From DASSKW01 sp035690065 (GTDB lineage Bacteria > Pseudomonadota > Gammaproteobacteria > Natronospirales > REEB76): a stretch of 6,647 bases of DNA. Below are positions 1-6,647 of this stretch, in pieces. The translations under genes were made by a program, and so were the position numbers. The notes under the pieces are model-generated. The model had not been told where the DNA came from. It was given only the letters and a program-made list of their open reading frames with translations, and ran no database searches. How positions within the stretch are numbered: position 1 is the stretch's first letter; each line of letters starts with the position of its first letter. The stretch lies in assembly GCA_035690065.1 (NCBI GenBank), contig DASSKW010000002.1, forward strand, positions 1 to 6,647, given 5' to 3'.

Positions 1-614
1 ACAGAATTGTAAAAAGAGTCGTTAATTTCGAGGTGCTGACAGCACTCAGCAAGCATTTTTCGTGGCATTGCTAAATCTTTTTCATATATAAAAATCCGCA
101 ATTGATCCCGCGAAAAATAAGTAAGCCAATTTCTTATACAATTGGTGTAACTTCCTCTAGAAATAGATTCCTCCGAAAGCATGTGCTCTATGAACCAGTC
201 CGTTGACATATCACTGGGGCTGGCATTGTCTTTGTACATCCGTCTTGCATATTCCATTCTGACCTGGGACCAAGCTCGTTCAATAGGATTTCTTAGAATA
301 TAAATGATGCGCAGTTTTGGAAAATTATCGTGAATCAGTTTGATAGTGTCCAAAGGCAATATGGCATATTTTGGCGTTATTTCGCCATGTGCCTTTTTGG
401 TTGAACTTTCAAAGCGATTTTTGTATCGAATTAATCGAGCCGGTGAGAAAGGAGGATGATCCCAAAAATGGATTTCTTTAACCGGCATATGGACTTCGGG
501 GTGCATGGACAACCATTTTGCCAACCATGTGGTTCCAGCCTTTTGAGCTCCAATACCGAGGAATGTCAGGCCAGTCGTATGGCTGCAAGTTTGCATGGCA
601 GAAGTGGTATTCAT
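1..614 (-). CDS. Sulfotransferase domain protein, C-terminus cut by window edge
   Basis: Partial gene: 204 complete codons are open from an ATG at 614 to the left edge with no stop. The product is predicted to move a sulfuryl group from PAPS to a hydroxyl or amine on a glycan or other acceptor. Visible motifs are the 5'-phosphosulfate-binding loop GIGAQKAGTTWL (residues 20-31), KEIHFWD (46-52), GEITPKY (77-83), and the 3'-phosphate-binding segment ILRNPIERAWSQVRMEY (106-122, with Arg108 and Ser116). RGSY (153-156) and FIYEKDL (175-181) follow, as is usual in carbohydrate and NodH-like sulfotransferases. Such proteins are commonly about 280-320 residues, so roughly a third is missing. An in-frame TAA lies immediately before the ATG, so translation cannot start further upstream; a weak GGGTAAG sits 9 nt before it. 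There is no signal peptide, so it is probably cytosolic. It follows the dioxygenase gene by 28 bp on the same strand. Base composition is AT-rich compared with uvrA. The fold is secure; the acceptor is unknown. Confidence 0.9.
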   Translation of the reverse strand, partial: MNTTSAMQTCSHTTGLTFLGIGAQKAGTTWLAKWLSMHPEVHMPVKEIHFWDHPPFSPARLIRYKNRFESSTKKAHGEITPKYAILPLDTIKLIHDNFPKLRIIYILRNPIERAWSQVRMEYARRMYKDNASPSDMSTDWFIEHMLSEESISRGSYTNCIRNWLTYFSRDQLRIFIYEKDLAMPRKMLAECCQHLEINDSFYNS

Positions 615-642
615 TTAACGCAACTTACCCAGAGTATCATTC

Positions 643-1401
643 CTAGTCCGGCCGACTTTGCCATAGCGTCGCGTGTGTTGGCGAGGCTTCATTGTCCGGT
701 CTTCCATTTGAGTAATAATACAATGCAAGTGATTTACGGGTTACACCTTCCGGGCAAACAAGAGGTTCTGGCATGCCATGATAAGAAGTTCCCGTAGTGG
801 AAAATATTACACAGCGATTACCAGTCGGCGCGATGCGTTTTACACATTTCTGCATAGAGGGGTCCCATAGCTCAAGGTTTCCACCCCATCCATTGTTCCA
901 TTCATCGTTGAAATACAGTAACAGATTCAATCGTCGATCAAGCTGGGATCCGCGTAGACGGCTGAAATCTGCATGTATCCTTAGAATTGCACCAGGCAAG
1001 TATTGATGAAGTCCACCGCCCACCAGATGAGAGTCCGGCAAGAGATCAGGTATCCCGGTCAAGGTCTCAAGATAGCGCATAAAGGCGCCACAGTTTAGTG
1101 CGTAGATGAGGTTCCGCAGGGTTTGCCCCATTTTCAACTCGTTGCTGTAACCCAACTTCAAGGTCTGCGCAACACGCCCCTGGTTATCGCGTGCTTCCAC
1201 CTGACGCCAATCCGAGATTTGTCCGGGCGATGGATACTCGCTGAGAGCTCGTTGATATATATCGGCAGGCAAGAAGTTTTCCAGCACGATGTGCGGAAAC
1301 GGTGAAGCGCTTCCGTAAGCAGAAGCGTTTGCTTTTGCTTCCGACATCATGTGTTCAAAATCAAGTAAGACATCCATAGTGCAGCTCACGTTTATTTTCA
1401 T
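643..1401 (-). CDS. 2-oxoglutarate/Fe(II)-dependent oxygenase
   Basis: Predicted non-haem iron dioxygenase that couples 2-oxoglutarate decarboxylation to hydroxylation of a substrate, in the broad prolyl-4-hydroxylase-like 2OG-Fe(II) superfamily. Counting from the upstream TTG at 1419, the metal triad reads H149-A-D151 (in GAILRIHADFS) and distal H214 (in TSYHGMPEP), with R228 (GVTRKS) placed to bind 2-oxoglutarate. A jelly-roll-like core is suggested by LNLLLYFND (164-172), GGNLELWD (179-186) and LALYYYS (231-237). I chose the ATG at 1401 (252 residues). It has an AGGG 4 nt upstream, whereas the TTG at 1419 (258 residues) has no ribosome binding site; an ATG at 1377 is a third option. No signal peptide or membrane segment is seen. 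It lies between a glycosyltransferase and a sulfotransferase gene on the same strand, which suggests that it hydroxylates a sugar, lipid or peptide part of the same product. That role is inferred; the enzyme class is well supported. Confidence 0.88.
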   Translation of the reverse strand: MKINVSCTMDVLLDFEHMMSEAKANASAYGSASPFPHIVLENFLPADIYQRALSEYPSPGQISDWRQVEARDNQGRVAQTLKLGYSNELKMGQTLRNLIYALNCGAFMRYLETLTGIPDLLPDSHLVGGGLHQYLPGAILRIHADFSRLRGSQLDRRLNLLLYFNDEWNNGWGGNLELWDPSMQKCVKRIAPTGNRCVIFSTTGTSYHGMPEPLVCPEGVTRKSLALYYYSNGRPDNEASPTHATLWQSRPD

Positions 1402-1428
1402 GTTGCCCTGATTCGGCAAGGTCAGCAG

Positions 1429-2364
1429 TTAAGGATCCTGATTTTGTGCTCTATTAACCGGTGCCGACCAGGAAGTCTTGGCCACAGGAGTCATGGAATC
1501 AAGATATAACGCCTGTTTCTCGGGGTGTTGCCAGGCTTTCCCACGTATCTGCCGGTATTGTTCCGCCCATATCTGAAAGCGATCTATCTGCTTTTCCGGA
1601 GCGCCGGTGGACGCGCCGCCATGGATCTGATGAAAGGTCCCTTCACCCAACAGCATGATGAGCGGCGATCGTTCACGTTCCAAAGCACGTATAAAGAAGT
1701 CCAGGTTCAAGAGCCCACCCCCGGGCAGATCGAAGGCCGGGTCATACCCACCCAACTCGTCATAAGTGGCACGTTTCAGGAACAGGGCGTTGCTCTCGGA
1801 AGGTGCGGCAGAATAGCCTTTGAACGAGGATGCGGCCAGCACCGAGATATCGAACAGCCGATAGCCGTCGGCTGGCCAGCCGATATCTTCTAGAAGACGG
1901 TCCTCAACTTCCTGGCTGTATCCGTTCAAAACCGATTTCTGCTGCAGATCCGGGCCCAGATGCCATCCCAGAGTGGCCACCATCGGATCAGGATACAGTC
2001 TGAAACCCTTGAGCGCGGTCGAGAGCAGGCCTGGAGATGCGATTCGTGCACCGTCGATGAATATGCATACAATTTTGCCGCGACTCATCGCAACACCGAG
2101 ATTGATAGCGGCGGCGGGGGACTTCTGCGCATCGTTTGCGTTTATATAGTGATATTTGAAATTTTTACCACAGGCGCTCACAACAGATTCTCCCAGCGGA
2201 GTGGGTGAGCCGTTGTCGATCACGATGACTTCGTAATCCTCGGGCGTAATGTTCTTCTGATAGGGTGTCGTCAGCGATCGCAGTGTGCGTGGTGCTTCCC
2301 GCGCCATGTCATATACGATGACAATAACAGAGAGCTTCGGCCGGCCAAAAAATCTACCAATCAC
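1429..2364 (-). CDS. Family 2 glycosyltransferase (GT-A fold)
   Basis: Predicted inverting glycosyltransferase of 311 residues, using a nucleotide sugar to extend a glycan, lipid or protein acceptor at the cytosolic side. The N-terminal GT-A signature is clear: LSVIVIVYDM (11-20), the strand EVIVIDNGS (45-53), AAAINLGVAMSRGKIVCIFIDGAR (split at 84-97 and 98-107), then LFLKRATYDELGGYDPAF (194-211). A late histidine-rich stretch, GTFHQIHGG (242-250), may help the metal site. The usual DXD is reduced to D-G-A at 104-106. No membrane helix is visible, so it appears to be a soluble transferase rather than a processive synthase. The start is GTG at 2364, since the next Met (residue 20) lies inside the first strand; an AGGGG sits 8 nt upstream. 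GTGA overlaps the stop of the preceding gene by 4 bp, indicating translational coupling. Donor and acceptor cannot be read from sequence. Confidence 0.9.
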   Translation of the reverse strand: MIGRFFGRPKLSVIVIVYDMAREAPRTLRSLTTPYQKNITPEDYEVIVIDNGSPTPLGESVVSACGKNFKYHYINANDAQKSPAAAINLGVAMSRGKIVCIFIDGARIASPGLLSTALKGFRLYPDPMVATLGWHLGPDLQQKSVLNGYSQEVEDRLLEDIGWPADGYRLFDISVLAASSFKGYSAAPSESNALFLKRATYDELGGYDPAFDLPGGGLLNLDFFIRALERERSPLIMLLGEGTFHQIHGGASTGAPEKQIDRFQIWAEQYRQIRGKAWQHPEKQALYLDSMTPVAKTSWSAPVNRAQNQDP

Positions 2365-3059
2365 GTCGAGAGCCCCTGGAGTTTCTCGTAAATAGCCATG
2401 ACTTTATCTGGAGGGTGCCTGAACATGGGCTCTATCTGATCCGAACGTAACTTTGCTTCGAAAAATGCCAGATCATTTTTTATTGTATCCAGGTCCAATC
2501 GCTGGAATATGGTCTCGGCTGCTGCGAGGTATGCCGGTGGGCTCAGGTCAAAACAGACCAGATCAAATCCGAACGTCTGCTTATACTTGATTAACCTCTC
2601 GTTATAGCTCGACCATAGTTCGTAGCCTTGTTGTGGCGGCATTTTCCCTCGCCGGAACAGTGACTGAGCGACGGCGCTGGGATGCCGAAAGGTGCCGATG
2701 AAACGCATATTCGGCAGGTCTTCCAACCATCCGTCTAACGTGAATAAAGTCCTGGGGTCCTTGAAGGCCCACGAAGTATCTTCGGGATACTGCTCGATGA
2801 TTCTGATGCGGGACGTTTTCTGGTGTTCAGACCAGACAACGTCGCCCTCTGGAGGGTTATCCCAACTGCTGCCGTTACTTTTCAGAACATCTTCATGCAA
2901 GTGCATGATCTGAAGGTTTTCCTGGTTTCCCTTGAGGTTGTAGGGGTTCTGTTTTGATACGCCACCGAGAAAAACGCCAGCATCTTCCAAAAGTCCGGTA
3001 ATGCAACTCGTACCACTGCGATGCATCCCAAGTACGCAAATAGCGCCGGTAGATACCAT
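2361..3059 (-). CDS. P-loop sulfotransferase family protein
   Basis: Compact 232-residue protein with a sulfotransferase-type P-loop, AICVLGMHRSGTSCI (6-20), for binding the 5'-phosphosulfate of PAPS. The RHPSAVAQSL segment (125-134, with Arg125 and Ser133) fits the 3'-phosphate site. WAFKDPRT (97-104) and KGNQEN (43-48) are further motifs seen in the bacterial GMHRSGTS group. This group differs clearly from the sulfotransferase at the left edge, so the pair is unlikely to be a recent duplication. Proteins of this group are short and usually found in polysaccharide or glycosylation gene sets; the substrate of this one is unknown, and a kinase-like or regulatory role cannot be excluded. The ATG at 3059 lies 4 bp after the uvrA stop, with TAGG 8 nt upstream that falls inside the last uvrA codons. 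No promoter or terminator separates it from uvrA. No signal peptide or membrane segment is seen. Confidence 0.86.
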   Translation of the reverse strand: MVSTGAICVLGMHRSGTSCITGLLEDAGVFLGGVSKQNPYNLKGNQENLQIMHLHEDVLKSNGSSWDNPPEGDVVWSEHQKTSRIRIIEQYPEDTSWAFKDPRTLFTLDGWLEDLPNMRFIGTFRHPSAVAQSLFRRGKMPPQQGYELWSSYNERLIKYKQTFGFDLVCFDLSPPAYLAAAETIFQRLDLDTIKNDLAFFEAKLRSDQIEPMFRHPPDKVMAIYEKLQGLST

Positions 3060-3063
3060 GACC

Positions 3064-5925
<2,862 letters not shown>

Positions 5926-5951
5926 GCAAGTCCCGGATTGGCGAACCATCA

Positions 5952-5981
5952 ACTATACGCCCGGGCGCAAGTCTGGCGCAA
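5952..5981 (-). promoter_or_regulatory. Predicted sigma-70 promoter of uvrA
   Basis: On the minus strand, TTGCGC (5976-5981) and TATAGT (5952-5957) are separated by 18 bp. The -10 matches five of six consensus positions; the -35 is weaker. Transcription would begin near 5945, leaving about 20 nt before the ATG at 5925. This supports that ATG over the upstream in-frame starts. I see no E. coli-type SOS box (CTG, ten bases, CAG) here, although uvrA is LexA-regulated in E. coli. Predicted by eye only. Confidence 0.55.
5964..5981. repeat. Direct repeat GGCGCAA x2 with 11-bp period in the uvrA promoter
   Basis: GGCGCAA occurs at 5964-5970 and again at 5975-5981; on the uvrA strand these read TTGCGCC twice. 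The 11-bp period is about one helical turn, which places both copies on the same DNA face. One copy overlaps the -35 and one lies in the spacer. It may be a binding site or simply GC-rich coincidence. Confidence 0.35.
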
Positions 5982-5992
5982 AATGTCGCCAG
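5973..5992. repeat. Perfect 6-bp-arm inverted repeat at the uvrA -35, possible operator
   Basis: Arms CTGGCG (5973-5978) and CGCCAG (5987-5992) are perfect inverted copies around an 8-bp AT-rich centre. The dyad covers the predicted uvrA -35 and lies about 40 bp upstream of the MFS -10, so a bound dimeric regulator could affect both divergent genes. The spacing differs from the E. coli LexA site. Identity of any regulator is unknown, and the repeat could be fortuitous. Confidence 0.4.
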
Positions 5993-6029
5993 CTCTGCCT
6001 CAGGCGGGAGCAGACTGCCATCGCTCGCA

Positions 6030-6038
6030 TGATAAAAT
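6030..6038 (+). promoter_or_regulatory. Predicted extended -10 promoter of the MFS gene
   Basis: TGATAAAAT is an extended -10 element: TGN followed by TAAAAT, five of six to consensus. No good -35 is found at 16-18 bp, which fits the extended -10 class. Transcription would start near 6045 and give a leader of about 70 nt. It faces away from the uvrA promoter, and the two predicted starts are about 100 bp apart. Predicted by eye. Confidence 0.45.
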
Positions 6039-6116
6039 CCTCCGCCTTGACCGCTCTTGTCGCATCCGGCGTTGTCCGGCTGTGTATTTCCCACTCAAAC
6101 CGGACCGCCATCGCCC

Positions 6117-6647
6117 ATGAATACCGACAGCATGACCGGCACCGAGCGCCGCGCCTCTTTCTCGCTGGCCGGCATTTTCTCGCTGCGGATGCTGGGCCTG
6201 TTCATGATCTACCCGGTGTTCGCGGTGTTCGCCCGCCACCTGCCGGACGCCACCCCGACCAGCATCGGATTGGCACTCGGTATCTATGGTCTCAGTCAGG
6301 CGCTGTTCCAGATCCCGCTCGGCATGCTCTCGGACCGGGTCGGACGCAAGCCGGTCATCGCCATCGGGCTGGTGGTGTTTGCAGCCGGCAGTGTGCTGGC
6401 GGCGGTCTCCGGCTCGATCTACGGCATCATCCTCGGTCGTCTGCTGCAGGGCTGTGGTGCGGTCGGTTCGACCATCCTGGCGCTGGGGGCCGATCTCACC
6501 CGCGAGGAGCATCGCACCAAGGCCATGGCGGTGATCGGCATGACCATCGGCCTGTCGTTCGCGGTCGCGATGGTAGTCGGGCCGATCCTGAACGCCTGGA
6601 TCGGCGTGCCCGGCATCTTCTGGCTGACTGCAGTCCTGGCCGGACTC
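6117..6647 (+). CDS. MFS transporter, YajR-like, C-terminus cut by window edge
   Basis: Partial gene of 177 complete codons, open to the right edge. It encodes the first part of a 12- to 14-helix proton-coupled inner-membrane transporter. Motif A, GMLSDRVGRKPV (69-80), lies in the loop between helices 2 and 3. Motif B is GRLLQGCGAVGS (107-118, with Arg108). The motif-C-like AVAMVVGPILNA (149-160), typical of drug and proton antiporters, follows. Helices are visible near 17-38, 50-70, 79-98, 100-122, 136-157 and from 163. The start is ATG at 6117; the ribosome site is poor (only a distant GGA), and ATG at 6132 is an alternative with no better site. Divergence from uvrA matches the Pseudomonas arrangement as I remember it. 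YajR-like assignment rests on motifs and location; the transported compound is unknown. Confidence 0.93.
   Translation, partial: MNTDSMTGTERRASFSLAGIFSLRMLGLFMIYPVFAVFARHLPDATPTSIGLALGIYGLSQALFQIPLGMLSDRVGRKPVIAIGLVVFAAGSVLAAVSGSIYGIILGRLLQGCGAVGSTILALGADLTREEHRTKAMAVIGMTIGLSFAVAMVVGPILNAWIGVPGIFWLTAVLAGL

Noticed and set aside
456..1006. Plus-strand frames of 113 and 69 codons over the dioxygenase and partial sulfotransferase
   Set aside because: Both overlap convincing minus-strand enzymes with intact motifs and show no family motif themselves.
1303..1342. AGCGCTT / GAAGCG / GCTTCC repeats near the dioxygenase start
   Set aside because: They are imperfect, lie within coding sequence and encode an Ala/Ser-rich stretch; codon repetition explains them.
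1..3059. Defence system or mobile element in the left half
   Set aside because: All four genes are recognisable sulfotransferase, GT2 or dioxygenase enzymes. No transposase, integrase, terminal repeat, nuclease or toxin motif is present.
5926..5952. Longer UvrA with starts at 5949 or 5952
   Set aside because: The added residues do not match the family N-terminus and the predicted -10 overlaps these codons.
6066..6079. CCGG-CGTTGT-CCGG hairpin in the MFS leader as a terminator or attenuator
   Set aside because: The stem is only 4 bp with a self-complementary arm and no following T run, too weak to call.
6000..6512. 170-codon minus-strand frame opposite the MFS gene
   Set aside because: The translation is low-complexity Arg/Gln/His-rich and overlaps the clear MFS coding frame; it is a shadow.

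Overview
The window looks like a piece of a gammaproteobacterial chromosome. The evidence is a full-length UvrA that closely matches the E. coli and Pseudomonas type from its first residues, transcribed divergently from a YajR-like MFS transporter gene. From memory, Pseudomonas has the same uvrA / MFS / ssb neighbourhood, so I would expect ssb just past the right edge; that part is recall, not sequence. No RNA gene, CRISPR array, insertion sequence or integrase is visible. I cannot name the genus.

Layout from right to left. At 6117 the MFS gene starts on the plus strand and runs off the right edge. The 5926-6116 intergenic region holds two divergent promoter candidates, a 20-bp inverted repeat and a short direct repeat. 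uvrA occupies 3064-5925 on the minus strand. Directly behind it, on the same strand and with almost no spacing, come four genes: a small P-loop sulfotransferase-like protein (2361-3059), a family 2 glycosyltransferase (1429-2364, GTG start, 4-bp overlap), a 2-oxoglutarate/Fe(II) dioxygenase (643-1401) and a second, different sulfotransferase (1-614) cut by the left edge. It is missing from a simple closed-ORF scan because its stop lies outside the window.

The right half is housekeeping: excision repair plus a transporter, with GC of about 65% in blocks I counted by hand. The left half reads as an accessory glycan-tailoring cassette: one enzyme to add a sugar, one to hydroxylate and two to sulfate. 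Its GC falls to roughly 40% in sampled blocks of the outermost gene, which fits foreign origin or a variable surface-polysaccharide region joined to the 3' end of uvrA. No terminator is visible between uvrA and the cassette, so uvrA transcripts may read into it. The cassette is the most interesting part of the window. Its individual families are known; the substrate and the combined pathway are not evident from sequence.
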